Shown here: positions 1 to 7,339 of the stretch, one piece after another
Layout of the letters: each line of letters starts with the position of its first letter
How positions within the stretch are numbered: position 1 is the first letter of the stretch
Source of the DNA: a virus
Length of the DNA: 20,885 bases
IMG/VR virus record: IMGVR_UViG_3300007609_000943
Coordinates: 1-20,885 of that record
Direction: 5' to 3' (one strand)
Made by a program: the position numbers and the translations under genes
The notes under the pieces: generated by a model
Seen by the model: the letters and a program-made list of their open reading frames with translations, nothing else
What the model was told of the DNA's origin: nothing
Databases searched by the model: none

Positions 1-1
1 T

Positions 2-1405
2 GAAGACATGACGCTAAAGAAAAAGAGCTTTGCAGGCAGTTGGGAAGGTAGATTTGCGACAGAAGAATACGAAGCAGTTATGGATCAACGCAAGGACATT
101 GCACTTACTGTTGATTGGGAAGATGGTAGGTCGGACGTACTATCGGGTGCGGAGATTTATCAGCTGATTTTTGATAGCCAAATGCCGTGGATGCTTAGTG
201 CTAATGGTACAATCTTTACACAAGAATTTGAAGGTGTAATTCCAGGTATTCTTAAACGCTGGTATGCTGAACGTAAAGACATGCAGAAGATGCTCAAGAA
301 GGCAAAGGATGCTAAGAACGAAGCTGAGATTGAATACTGGGACAAACGACAGTTGGTTAAGAAGATTAACTTGAACAGTTTGTATGGTGCGATTCTTAAT
401 CCTGGCTGTAGATTTTTCGATAAGCGCATCGGACAGAGTACTACACTTACAGGTAGACAGATTGTTAAACACATGAGTGCAGAAGCAAACAAGACTATTG
501 CTGGTGAATATGATCACGTAGGCAAAGCTGTAATTTACGGTGATACTGACTCCGTGTACTTTAGTGCTTGGCCCGTGCTCAAAGATGACATCGAAAGCGG
601 CAAGCTGGAGTGGAACACTGAAAAAGCTATTGCACTGTATGATCAAATCTGTGAGCAAGTAGATACTACGTTTGTTGACTTTATGGCAAGAGCATTTCAT
701 TGTCCTAAAACACGAGCAGATGTAATTGCAGCAGGACGTGAGATTGTTGCTGTGAGCGGCTTGTATATTACCAAGAAACGTTATGCGGCACTAGTAGTAG
801 ACAACGAGGGCTTTAGAACAGACCAAGAAGGCGAACCGGGTAAAGTAAAAGCCATGGGGTTAGACTTGAGACGTTCAGATACTCCTGTGTTTATGCAAGA
901 CTTTCTTAAAGAACTGTTGCTAATGGTGCTTACTGATATTCCTCAGGAAGATGTATTAGAACGCATTACAAAATTCCGCAAAGAGTTTAGCGAAATGCCA
1001 GGTTGGGAAAAGGGATCGCCCAAACGTGCAAACAAGATTGGGCATTATCAGCGTCTTGAGGAAAAGCAAGGCAAAGCAAACATGCCCGGACATGTTCGTG
1101 CAAGTATTAACTGGAATACACTAAAGCGTATGAACGGTGACAAATACTCGCAAGAGATTGTTGACGGTATGAAAGTTATTGTTTGTAAACTAAAACAGAA
1201 TCCGCTAGGCTATACTAGTGTTGCATACCCTACAGACGAGTTGCGTTTGCCAGAATGGTTCAAAGAATTGCCGTTTGATGACGCAGCAATGGCAGAAACT
1301 ATTATTGATAATAAGTTGGACAATTTGATCGGTGTGTTGGACTATCCACTAGAGGATACAAAACAGCACACTACATTTTCAAGTTTGTTTGACTTCGGAG
1401 AGTAA
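2..1405 (+). CDS. 43: DNA polymerase, family B (T4 gp43-like), C-terminal part; 5' end outside window
   Basis: Replicative phage DNA polymerase; this part carries the palm, fingers and thumb. The frame is open from base 2, so the start, the 3'-5' exonuclease domain and palm motif A lie upstream. Counting from the first Met in the window (base 8), motif B KINLNSLYGA is at residues 119-128 and motif C YGDTDSVYF, with the two catalytic Asp, at 177-185. A later KKRYA segment matches the T4 gp43 thumb region. The last residues, SSLFDFGE, resemble the C-terminal clamp-binding peptide of T4 gp43 (SLFDMFDF), which fits a sliding clamp encoded at 5035. The Met at base 8 is internal, not a start. The family assignment is secure; the link to gp43 rests on the motifs and the C-terminal peptide. 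Confidence 0.95.
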   Translation, partial: EDMTLKKKSFAGSWEGRFATEEYEAVMDQRKDIALTVDWEDGRSDVLSGAEIYQLIFDSQMPWMLSANGTIFTQEFEGVIPGILKRWYAERKDMQKMLKKAKDAKNEAEIEYWDKRQLVKKINLNSLYGAILNPGCRFFDKRIGQSTTLTGRQIVKHMSAEANKTIAGEYDHVGKAVIYGDTDSVYFSAWPVLKDDIESGKLEWNTEKAIALYDQICEQVDTTFVDFMARAFHCPKTRADVIAAGREIVAVSGLYITKKRYAALVVDNEGFRTDQEGEPGKVKAMGLDLRRSDTPVFMQDFLKELLLMVLTDIPQEDVLERITKFRKEFSEMPGWEKGSPKRANKIGHYQRLEEKQGKANMPGHVRASINWNTLKRMNGDKYSQEIVDGMKVIVCKLKQNPLGYTSVAYPTDELRLPEWFKELPFDDAAMAETIIDNKLDNLIGVLDYPLEDTKQHTTFSSLFDFGE

Positions 1406-1406
1406 T

Positions 1407-1577
1407 ATGAAAATTAAATTTGAAGTAGAACTTGATACAGAAAACGAGCAAGACATCGACCTAGTTGATGAACTGCTTGACTATGTAAATGACTTTAAAC
1501 AAATGTTAGAACAACCTCAACAAAACCTAAATAAACGTAATAACTATACGAAAAAACCTAACAATAGGAGTAAGTAA
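1407..1577 (+). CDS. small acidic hypothetical protein
   Basis: A 56-residue protein, acidic in the first half (many Asp and Glu) and Asn/Lys-rich in the last 15 residues. I chose the ATG at 1407 because GGAG lies 7 bases upstream, and the alternative in-frame start at 1389 would sit inside the polymerase C-terminus. It begins one base after the polymerase stop, and its stop overlaps the reductase start (TAATG at 1575-1579), so it is probably translated in the same operon. No family is recognised. The acidic half is predicted helical by eye and could be a small binding peptide, but nothing shows a function. Confidence 0.6.
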   Translation: MKIKFEVELDTENEQDIDLVDELLDYVNDFKQMLEQPQQNLNKRNNYTKKPNNRSK

Positions 1578-2386
1578 TGGCTTGTGGATGTGGACGATCA
1601 CCAGACGGATGCCGCGGATGGCATGCTCTTAGTGAAGAAGAATATCAAATTGAATACAAGAAGTATTTAGAAGAAGAACAAGGACAACTAACTGTAACAG
1701 AAGTAGAACACTACACAGATAGTTTGTTCCGCTTTAGACTGACTAAGCCTAGTAACTTCAAGTTTCGTGCAGGTGAGTTTACTATGATTAGTGTAGAAGA
1801 CGCACCTAAACGTGCTTACAGTATTACTAGCGGCCCAGATGACGACTTTGTTGAGTTTTATAGCATTAAAGTGCCAGACGGTCCTCTTACAAATAAACTA
1901 CAAAAGATTGAAGTTGGGGATACTGTTAGTGTAGGTAACAAACCTACAGGCACATTACTCATCGATAACCTAACAGAAGGAACAGACTTGTGGTTGTTAG
2001 CCACTGGTACAGGCATTGCACCATTCATCAGTTTGTTGCGCGATCCTGCAACACGTTCTAAATACAAGCGTATACACGTTGTATGGAGTGTGAGAACAGA
2101 AGCTGAGATACTAGCATATAATGAGTTTTTACAAGGACAGGACATTGATTATACTCCTGTAGTAACTCGCGGAGATAATTGGATCGGAGAATCTAATCGT
2201 ATTACAGACTTGATTAAAAATGGTGCAATTATGACAGCGTCTTCTCCAGACAGTGACAAAGTTATGCTTTGTGGTAATATGGAGTTTAATTTGGACATCA
2301 AAGAAATGTTAGACAAGAACGGTTGGACTGAAGGTACTAAAAAAGAGCAAGGTTCGTATGTATTAGAAAAGGCATTTGTAGGATGA
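1577..2386 (+). CDS. ferredoxin/flavodoxin-NADP+ reductase (Fpr-like) with Cys/His-rich N-terminal extension
   Basis: FAD-dependent oxidoreductase that passes electrons between NADPH and ferredoxin or flavodoxin. The core runs from about residue 36 to 269. The FAD-binding RAYS motif is at 79-82, the pyrophosphate-binding ATGTGIAP at 142-149 and CGN of the NADP domain at 232-234. The C-terminus YVLEKAFVG resembles bacterial Fpr enzymes, which end in a similar aromatic/acidic tail. Residues 1-35 are an extra segment beginning CGCGRSPDGCRGWH, giving Cys3-x-Cys5-x6-Cys12-x3-His16. This spacing recalls the CDGSH 2Fe-2S ligand set (CxCx8CxxxH) but is two residues shorter. Translation is coupled to the small acidic ORF upstream and to the cytidylyltransferase downstream (ATGA). 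A phage copy could feed electrons to the radical SAM enzyme QueE or to ribonucleotide reduction; that is inference. Confidence 0.9.
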   Translation: MACGCGRSPDGCRGWHALSEEEYQIEYKKYLEEEQGQLTVTEVEHYTDSLFRFRLTKPSNFKFRAGEFTMISVEDAPKRAYSITSGPDDDFVEFYSIKVPDGPLTNKLQKIEVGDTVSVGNKPTGTLLIDNLTEGTDLWLLATGTGIAPFISLLRDPATRSKYKRIHVVWSVRTEAEILAYNEFLQGQDIDYTPVVTRGDNWIGESNRITDLIKNGAIMTASSPDSDKVMLCGNMEFNLDIKEMLDKNGWTEGTKKEQGSYVLEKAFVG

Positions 2387-2802
2387 GAGTAGGATTTACT
2401 TGCAGCACGTTTGACTTGTGTCATGCAGGTCATGTGCAAATGTTACGCGAAGCAAAAGAACAGTGCGATTATCTTATTTGCGGATTGCAGGTAGATCCTA
2501 GTGTGGATCGTCCTGAAAAAAATGCTCCTGTACAAACTGTTGTAGAGCGTTACACACAGCTCAAAGCAGTCAAGTACGTTGATGAAATAATCCCGTATTC
2601 TACAGAAAAAGATCTAGAAGATATCTTGACAATGTATCAAATAGATGTTAGAATATTAGGAGAAGAGTATAGAGATGGAACGTTCACTGGTCGAGCAATC
2701 TGTGCAAAACGTGACATTGAGCTGTACTTTAACAAACGTGATCATCGCTTTAGTAGTAGCGATCTTAGAGCTAGAGTAGCAGAAAGACAGACCGATGGGT
2801 AA
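2383..2802 (+). CDS. cytidylyltransferase-like nucleotidyltransferase (TagD family)
   Basis: A 139-residue nucleotidyltransferase of the glycerol-3-phosphate cytidylyltransferase type, which joins CTP to a phosphorylated polyol or sugar. TagD enzymes are about 130 residues. The nucleotide-binding HxGH signature is HAGH at 14-17, after an N-terminal strand and the conserved Thr-Phe-Asp. Near the C-terminus RFSSSDLR corresponds to the family's RTxGISTT-like motif, which contacts the triphosphate, although here it is divergent. It starts with an ATGA overlap on the reductase. The true acceptor is unknown; neighbouring phosphomannomutase-like and epimerase genes suggest activated-sugar chemistry. 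An internal sigma70-like promoter lies at 2626. Confidence 0.85.
   Translation: MRVGFTCSTFDLCHAGHVQMLREAKEQCDYLICGLQVDPSVDRPEKNAPVQTVVERYTQLKAVKYVDEIIPYSTEKDLEDILTMYQIDVRILGEEYRDGTFTGRAICAKRDIELYFNKRDHRFSSSDLRARVAERQTDG
2626..2654 (+). promoter_or_regulatory. sigma70-type promoter inside the cytidylyltransferase gene
   Basis: TTGACA (2626-2631), a 17-base spacer and TAGAAT (2649-2654, one mismatch to TATAAT). TG-T directly before the -10 is an extended -10 element. It would serve the small ORFs from 2795 onward. It lies in mid-gene, so it is less certain than those at gene ends. Confidence 0.5.
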
Positions 2803-2953
2803 ACATATTAAAACTCAAATGGACTATGATATGATTGAACAACTTGCACGAGAAGTACACAAGTTGGATCCTAATAACAGTGTACTGGCAAAGTTTGCAA
2901 GCATGGATAACTTTGAAGGAAACGAACTGAGAAAGGCTATCAAGGATGAGTGA
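2795..2953 (+). CDS. small hypothetical protein (52 aa)
   Basis: A 52-residue soluble, charged, probably helical protein. It starts inside the last codons of the cytidylyltransferase (8-base overlap) and ends 8 bases inside the next small ORF, typical of real tightly packed phage genes. The upstream bases are purine-rich (AGAAAGACAG), a plausible ribosome site. No cysteine, no membrane segment and no recognised family. It is too short for homology calls by eye; the overlap pattern is the main support. Confidence 0.55.
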   Translation: MGKHIKTQMDYDMIEQLAREVHKLDPNNSVLAKFASMDNFEGNELRKAIKDE

Positions 2954-3125
2954 ACAAACAAACTACTGCACACTAAAAGGTCTTGGGTGGGCTTTTTTGT
3001 TAATTACATTTTTTATGGTAGGCGTACCGTTGCTAACAAGCATCGCTGTTATGGGACCAGAAGAGTATGCTAGAAAATGTAATATGTCGGTTGTCACACC
3101 GTGCTTCGGACTAGGTAGTGACTGA
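2946..3125 (+). CDS. small membrane protein (59 aa)
   Basis: A 59-residue protein with one clear hydrophobic stretch at about residues 13-36 (GWAFLLITFFMVGVPLL and onward), preceded by a short polar N-terminus and followed by a charged segment with two Cys (46 and 53). It is probably a single-pass inner membrane protein, or an exported peptide with an uncleaved signal. Upstream, AAGGATG gives an adequate ribosome site. It overlaps the 2795 ORF by 8 bases, and its stop overlaps the next start (TGATG). Function unknown; holin-like or host-envelope roles are possible but unsupported. Confidence 0.55.
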   Translation: MSEQTNYCTLKGLGWAFLLITFFMVGVPLLTSIAVMGPEEYARKCNMSVVTPCFGLGSD

Positions 3126-3283
3126 TGTGGACACTTTGGATTGTTAGCACAGTAATTGGCAGCACAGAACCTAAATACACTCGCTATGGCGAGTACGAAA
3201 CTGCTATGAGTTGTCATATTGAGCAGGCAATTCAAGAAGTACAATTTACTCAAGGCGAAACAGCGTTTTGCGAGGAAGACTAA
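3125..3283 (+). CDS. small hypothetical protein with hydrophobic N-terminus (52 aa)
   Basis: A 52-residue ORF beginning MWTLWIVSTVIG, a short hydrophobic start that could be a weak signal or membrane anchor. The rest is polar with two Cys (30 and 49) that could pair if exported. It is joined by one-base overlaps to the membrane ORF upstream (TGATG) and the one downstream (TAATG), which argues for genuine coupled translation. I have an impression of similar short proteins in marine T4-like phages, but this is memory rather than a search. No function assigned. Confidence 0.6.
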   Translation: MWTLWIVSTVIGSTEPKYTRYGEYETAMSCHIEQAIQEVQFTQGETAFCEED

Positions 3284-3444
3284 TGATACGTTGGTATGAT
3301 TATCCAGCAGCATTGTTGGCAGCAGATTTAATGATGACTATGGCATTTACTATTCCGTATGTTGGCTTTGTTGCTGCATATGCATTTTACGAATACGGCT
3401 GGGAGGCTTACTGCCAATGGAGATTAAAACAAGAGAATGAATGA
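3283..3444 (+). CDS. small membrane protein (53 aa)
   Basis: A 53-residue protein rich in Ala, Met, Phe and Tyr. One long hydrophobic region covers roughly residues 8-36, either a single long helix or two short ones, and a charged tail WRLKQENE follows. It is likely an inner membrane peptide. A TAATG junction with the previous ORF and an 8-base overlap with the next support translation. GAGGAAGACTA upstream supplies a ribosome site. No recognised family. Confidence 0.6.
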   Translation: MIRWYDYPAALLAADLMMTMAFTIPYVGFVAAYAFYEYGWEAYCQWRLKQENE

Positions 3445-3571
3445 TGATTGTGTAAAAGATTACGAACTTGAAGATGTTAAGGACCAAGTGTTAGAGCTAG
3501 AATCTGCGCTTGATCAACTTCGTAGAGAGTTTGAAGAATTTAAAAATAGGCACACAGACGATGGCAAATAA
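3437..3571 (+). CDS. small coiled-coil protein (44 aa)
   Basis: A 44-residue, highly charged protein. Residues 8-37 show a heptad-like pattern of Leu, Val and Phe (DVKDQVLELESALDQLRREF), consistent with a short coiled coil that could oligomerise. The start at 3437 has AAGAG about 3 bases upstream and overlaps the membrane ORF by 8 bases. Its end overlaps the phosphomannomutase-like start at 3561 by 11 bases. Unknown function. Confidence 0.55.
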   Translation: MNDDCVKDYELEDVKDQVLELESALDQLRREFEEFKNRHTDDGK

Positions 3572-4271
3572 ATTTATATTTGATGTTGACGGCACACTAA
3601 CACCAAGCCGTGGACGAATGGACAAAGACTTTGCTGTATGGTTCAGTCACTTTTGCGAGGACAATGAAGTATATCTTGTTACTGGTAGTGATCGTGATAA
3701 AACTATTGAGCAAGTAGGTGAATACATTTATCACAAGTGCAAACGTGTGTATCAATGCAACGGAAATGATGTATGGGAACGTGATCGCAACATTCGCACT
3801 AACCAATGGATACTACCAGAGTCGCCGCATCACTGGCTATCTGAGCGTTTAACATTTAGTGACTTTCCTAAACGCACAGGATTGCACTTTGAATATCGTC
3901 CTGGCATGGTAAACTTTAGTATTGTAGGACGCAATGCGAACGCAGACGAACGTGCTTACTATGTCAAGTGGGACAAAGAAACTAGCGAACGTGCAAACAT
4001 TGCTGTAACGTTTAATACTATCTTTCCCGACTTAGATGCACGAGTAGGCGGAGAGACTGGGATTGACATTAGCCCTAGAGGATACGACAAGAGTCAAATC
4101 AAGAAAGATTTTTGGGTAGATGACACACTATGGTTCTTTGGTGATGCTATTTACGAAGGCGGCAATGACTATCCTCTAGCACAAGTTGTAAACAATCACA
4201 GGCAAGTTAGAGACTGGCGTATGACTAAAGAATATTTGCAGGTATTGCAGGAACAGAGAATAGCATTATGA
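3561..4271 (+). CDS. phosphomannomutase-like HAD hydrolase (eukaryotic PMM type)
   Basis: A 236-residue HAD-superfamily enzyme resembling eukaryotic-type phosphomannomutase, which interconverts mannose-6-P and mannose-1-P through an aspartyl-phosphate. Motif I DVDGT is at 8-12 (Asp8 nucleophile, Asp10 acid/base), motif II TGS at 41-43, and the cap-domain segment RPGMVNFSIVGR at 113-124 parallels PMM2 RNGMLNVSPIGR. GIDISPRGYDK follows at 167-177, with the motif III Lys, then FFGD (192-195) and GGND (200-203) for magnesium. The 236 aa length matches PMM (about 245). I chose ATG 3561; a TTG at 3510 lies inside the coiled-coil ORF. It overlaps the epimerase start (ATGA). A sugar phosphatase of the same fold is the main alternative. 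Confidence 0.85.
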   Translation: MANKFIFDVDGTLTPSRGRMDKDFAVWFSHFCEDNEVYLVTGSDRDKTIEQVGEYIYHKCKRVYQCNGNDVWERDRNIRTNQWILPESPHHWLSERLTFSDFPKRTGLHFEYRPGMVNFSIVGRNANADERAYYVKWDKETSERANIAVTFNTIFPDLDARVGGETGIDISPRGYDKSQIKKDFWVDDTLWFFGDAIYEGGNDYPLAQVVNNHRQVRDWRMTKEYLQVLQEQRIAL

Positions 4272-5038
4272 AGATTTTACTAACAGGTCATCTAGGATTT
4301 ATCGGTACTGGATTATCCAAACGGTTAAAGAAAGCAGGACATACTGTATACGGTGTTGACATTAAACAAGGTCCGCAGTTTGATTTACTACACTACACAG
4401 ACTGGCCCGAAGTAGATCTTGTTGTACATTTAGCAGGCAAGAGCGGTGTACGTGAAAGTGCAGCCGATCCTGCCAGTTACTGGTTTAATAACGTAGAAGC
4501 AAGCCGTAGACTGTTTGAACGCTATTCCGATACACGCATACTGTATGCGAGCAGTTCGAGCGCTTACGAGCCCGATTTGAACCCTTATGCGGCGTCTAAG
4601 TTCCTTATGGAAGAACTAGCAGAACGCTACGGTACGGATCATGTGGGTATGCGTTTTCACACAGTGTACAGCGATAGTTGTCCTAGAGAAAATATGTTTT
4701 TTAACAAGCTACGCAACGGTACACTAGAATACACAACTAAACATCACAGAGATTTTATTCATCTAGAAGATGTACTGGATGCGATAGAAATATTAATTAA
4801 AGCCCCACATGTACAGGGCTATGTTGATATTGGGACAGGGAATCCTGTTAGGATCCAAGACTTGGCTCCGGATCTACCGGTTCGTCTAAATACCCTAGGA
4901 GAGCGGAACTGGACTTGTGCTAACATGGAAAAAATGCGAGCACTTGGCTTCGAACCTAAATACTCGGTAGAAAAGTTCTTGACAAACAACAACTTAGGCA
5001 ATATAATAAACTTATTCAATGGAGAAAAGGTAACATGA
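4268..5038 (+). CDS. NAD-dependent sugar epimerase/dehydratase (extended SDR)
   Basis: A 256-residue short-chain dehydrogenase of the GalE/RmlB superfamily, acting on a nucleotide sugar. The NAD-binding TGHLGFIG is at 6-13 with an acidic residue ending strand 2 (Asp31). HLAGKSGV at 54-61 follows, then the catalytic SSSS (95-98) and Y107-x3-K111 (PYAASK). The usual HxxD-type end motif appears as RDFIHLEDV (161-169). It is shorter than full epimerases (about 320-340), mainly in the substrate-binding lobe, so the substrate may be small or the specificity unusual. Both ends have ATGA overlaps. A perfect sigma70 promoter for the next gene is buried in its last 60 bases. Confidence 0.88.
   Translation: MKILLTGHLGFIGTGLSKRLKKAGHTVYGVDIKQGPQFDLLHYTDWPEVDLVVHLAGKSGVRESAADPASYWFNNVEASRRLFERYSDTRILYASSSSAYEPDLNPYAASKFLMEELAERYGTDHVGMRFHTVYSDSCPRENMFFNKLRNGTLEYTTKHHRDFIHLEDVLDAIEILIKAPHVQGYVDIGTGNPVRIQDLAPDLPVRLNTLGERNWTCANMEKMRALGFEPKYSVEKFLTNNNLGNIINLFNGEKVT
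4979..5007 (+). promoter_or_regulatory. consensus sigma70 promoter upstream of the sliding clamp
   Basis: TTGACA (4979-4984), 17 bases, TATAAT (5002-5007): both hexamers are perfect. Transcription would start near 5014, about 20 bases before the clamp ATG at 5035, with the ribosome site GGAGAAAAGG at 5021-5030. The promoter lies inside the epimerase coding sequence. A short inverted repeat AATAA-AC-TTATT (5005-5016) overlaps its start region. Confidence 0.85.
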
Positions 5039-5763
5039 AAGATATCTTACAAGACGTAGTAGCACATACTCACGCACTAGGCTTCCTGACATTAGTAAAG
5101 GTTACTAATGAAGATGGAACAGCAATTGACTCGATGGCGGAAGACCGTAGTGTTATTTTGTCGGCAGAGACACACAACCCTGTAAACGAGTTTGTAGGCA
5201 CATTTGGTATGCCTAACCTAGACAAACTTGCATTGCATTTAAAAAACCCAGAGTACAAAGACAGTGCAAAGATCGACGTAGTACAAGCAGAGCGTAACGG
5301 CGAAACTATTCCTACGCATATTCACTTTGAAAACGCAGCAGGTGACTTCCAAAACGATTATCGCTTTATGAATAAAGCAATTATTGAAGAGAAGTTGAAA
5401 ACTGTTAAGTTTAAAGGTGCTAGCTGGAACGTAGAGTTTACTCCGAGCATGGCAGCTATTGCACGTATGAAGTTGATGAGTGCAGCACATTCAGAAGAGC
5501 CTACATTCAATGTTAAAACTGTAGACGGCAACTTGGTGTTCTCGTTTGGTGATGCAAGCACACACGCAGGTGAGTTTGTATTTGAAGCAGGCGTTGAAGG
5601 TAAACTACAGCATACATGGAGTTGGCCCGTAGCACAAACACAAGCCATTCTAAACTTGGATGGCGACTTGACTATGAGCATTTCGGATCAAGGTGCTATG
5701 AAGATTAGTGTAGATTCAGGTATGGTAAAATACGATTACATTCTTCCAGCGCAGAGCAAATAA
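5035..5763 (+). CDS. 45: DNA polymerase sliding clamp (T4 gp45-like)
   Basis: Processivity factor expected to ring DNA and hold the polymerase. It is 242 residues, close to T4 gp45 (228). Sequence identity to T4 is low. What supports the call is the two-part beta-rich layout, the N-terminal segment ending in FGMPNLDKLALHLKNP (position 58 onward), which matches the clamp pattern of marine T4-like phages as I remember it, and the final hydrophobic strand MVKYDYILPAQ, similar to gp45 C-termini. The polymerase at the start of the window ends in a clamp-binding peptide, which fits. It has its own perfect promoter and a strong ribosome site, as expected for an abundantly needed protein. I see no clamp loader (gp44/62) in the window. 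Confidence 0.75.
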   Translation: MKDILQDVVAHTHALGFLTLVKVTNEDGTAIDSMAEDRSVILSAETHNPVNEFVGTFGMPNLDKLALHLKNPEYKDSAKIDVVQAERNGETIPTHIHFENAAGDFQNDYRFMNKAIIEEKLKTVKFKGASWNVEFTPSMAAIARMKLMSAAHSEEPTFNVKTVDGNLVFSFGDASTHAGEFVFEAGVEGKLQHTWSWPVAQTQAILNLDGDLTMSISDQGAMKISVDSGMVKYDYILPAQSK

Positions 5764-5764
5764 G

Positions 5765-7339
5765 ATGAGCGATAAAACAGAGGACATGAACACAGACCTA
5801 ACTGCATCACAAAACGACTATGCGTTGTTTTTGCCGGCAACCTCTGGATTTTATGCTGCATTTATTGGTTATCAACGAAATCGATATCCGTATGTTGAAC
5901 CTGCTAGATTACCTAAAAACTTTACGAACGATGTAGAAAGCATTAACTACTTGGATCCTAAAAGTCCATTGTTGTATTACAAGTGGTGTTTGTATTCTGC
6001 AGGACATGCAAATCTTAACTTGAACAAACAAGACGATAGAGAAGATATGTTTCGCAAACGTCCTCGCAATGGAGACAGTTGGGTGCTAGGAGACTCAGGT
6101 GGCTTCCAGATTGGTAAGGGCAAGTGGCCCGCTGACTGGAAAGATCCTAACTGTCCAGCTGCACAAAAGAAACGCAGTCAAGTGTTAAACTGGATGGACA
6201 GTTTAATGGATTACGGCATGTGTTTGGATATTCCGGCTTGGGTTTCTCGCAGTCCAGAAGGTCAAAAAGCCACAGGTATTACAACATACGAAGAAGCATG
6301 TCGTGCAACAGAAATCAACAACGAATACTTTATCCAAAATAGAAATGGCAATTGTAAATTCTTAAACGTACTGCAAGGTGAGAACCATGCGGACGCAGAT
6401 GATTGGTACGATCGCATGAAGAAGTATTGCGATCCTAAAGTATACCCAGACAATCATTTTAATGGTTGGGGTATGGGTGGACAGAACATGTGTGACGTAC
6501 ACTTGGTTCTTAAACGTCTGGTTGCACTACGTTTTGATGGGTTGCTAGAAGAAGGGTTGCATGACTGGATGCACTTCCTAGGCACTAGTAAACTAGAATG
6601 GGCACTGGTACTGACAGACATTCAACGTGCTGTACGCAAGTATCATAACCCTAAATTTACTATTAGTTTTGACTGTGCTAGTCCGTTCCTTGCTACAGCA
6701 AACGGACAAGTGTACACTGAACTTGAAATAGAAGATCGAGGCAAGTGGTCGTATCGAATGGCTGCGGCAGTGGATGATAAAAAATATGCACAAGATACTA
6801 GATTGTTCAGAGACGCAGTTGTACAAGATGGTCATCATAAAGCATTTGCTAACAGTCCTGTGATGAAAGATGTTTTGATGAAAGACGTATGTATCTATGC
6901 GCCTGGAGACTTAAACAGAATCGGCAAGGAAGGCAGAACTTCGTGGGATAGTTTTAGTTATGCAATCTTAATGGCACACAATGTATGGATGCATTTAAAC
7001 GCTGTACAAGAAGCAAATCGTCAATATGACCAAGGTAAAGTTCCTGCAATGCTAGTAAATGAAAATTTTGATCAGCTTTATAGTAGAGATGTTATTGACG
7101 CAATTTTTGCTACCGATAACAGAGAAGAAGCTGAAAAGATTATCGAAGATCACAGTAGACTTTGGATGCAAATTCCGGGCACACGCGGTGCAGTAGGCAA
7201 AAAGACTGTAAATGCTAGTACACACTTTAATGCACTCTTTGATGTAGAAGAACCAGAGCCTGAAGACGAGCACGAAGACGGTTGTTTCTCTCAAGAGGAA
7301 GAAACTAAGTTGGAGAATTTGGATGAGCAACTGGACTGA
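5765..7339 (+). CDS. dpdA: DpdA-like DNA 7-deazaguanine transglycosylase (TGT superfamily)
   Basis: A 524-residue homologue of tRNA-guanine transglycosylase. Phage members of this branch (DpdA) exchange guanine in DNA for a 7-deazaguanine. GDSGGFQIGKG at 109-119 corresponds to the TGT SDSGGFQ motif with the first catalytic Asp (110). CLDIPAW (153-159), FLNVLQGE (199-206) and GWGMGG (234-239) follow the order of the TGT barrel strands, then FLGTSKLEWAL (271-281). SFDCASP at 301-307 matches FDCVLPTR, whose Asp (303 here) is the nucleophile. There is no obvious four-ligand tRNA-TGT zinc site, and the protein is longer than bacterial Tgt (about 375), which favours the DNA-type branch. The last 35 residues are acidic. 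It follows the clamp by one base, probably on the 4979 promoter. FolE, QueD and QueE homologues lie further downstream. Confidence 0.85.
   Translation: MSDKTEDMNTDLTASQNDYALFLPATSGFYAAFIGYQRNRYPYVEPARLPKNFTNDVESINYLDPKSPLLYYKWCLYSAGHANLNLNKQDDREDMFRKRPRNGDSWVLGDSGGFQIGKGKWPADWKDPNCPAAQKKRSQVLNWMDSLMDYGMCLDIPAWVSRSPEGQKATGITTYEEACRATEINNEYFIQNRNGNCKFLNVLQGENHADADDWYDRMKKYCDPKVYPDNHFNGWGMGGQNMCDVHLVLKRLVALRFDGLLEEGLHDWMHFLGTSKLEWALVLTDIQRAVRKYHNPKFTISFDCASPFLATANGQVYTELEIEDRGKWSYRMAAAVDDKKYAQDTRLFRDAVVQDGHHKAFANSPVMKDVLMKDVCIYAPGDLNRIGKEGRTSWDSFSYAILMAHNVWMHLNAVQEANRQYDQGKVPAMLVNENFDQLYSRDVIDAIFATDNREEAEKIIEDHSRLWMQIPGTRGAVGKKTVNASTHFNALFDVEEPEPEDEHEDGCFSQEEETKLENLDEQLD

Noticed and set aside
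140-700. Long open frame on the minus strand (186 codons) opposite the polymerase, and similar minus-strand frames elsewhere
   Set aside because: They lie wholly opposite well-supported + strand genes, have no ribosome site, and give Cys/Ser/Leu-rich translations typical of antisense shadows.
2970-2999. Possible terminator near GGGTGGGCTTTTTTG
   Set aside because: The only pairing is a weak five-base AAAAG/CTTTT stem interrupted by mismatches, within a coding membrane ORF.
3510-3560. N-terminal extension of the PMM-like gene from a TTG codon
   Set aside because: It lies inside the coiled-coil ORF; the family's first strand with the catalytic DVDGT starts at the ATG at 3561.
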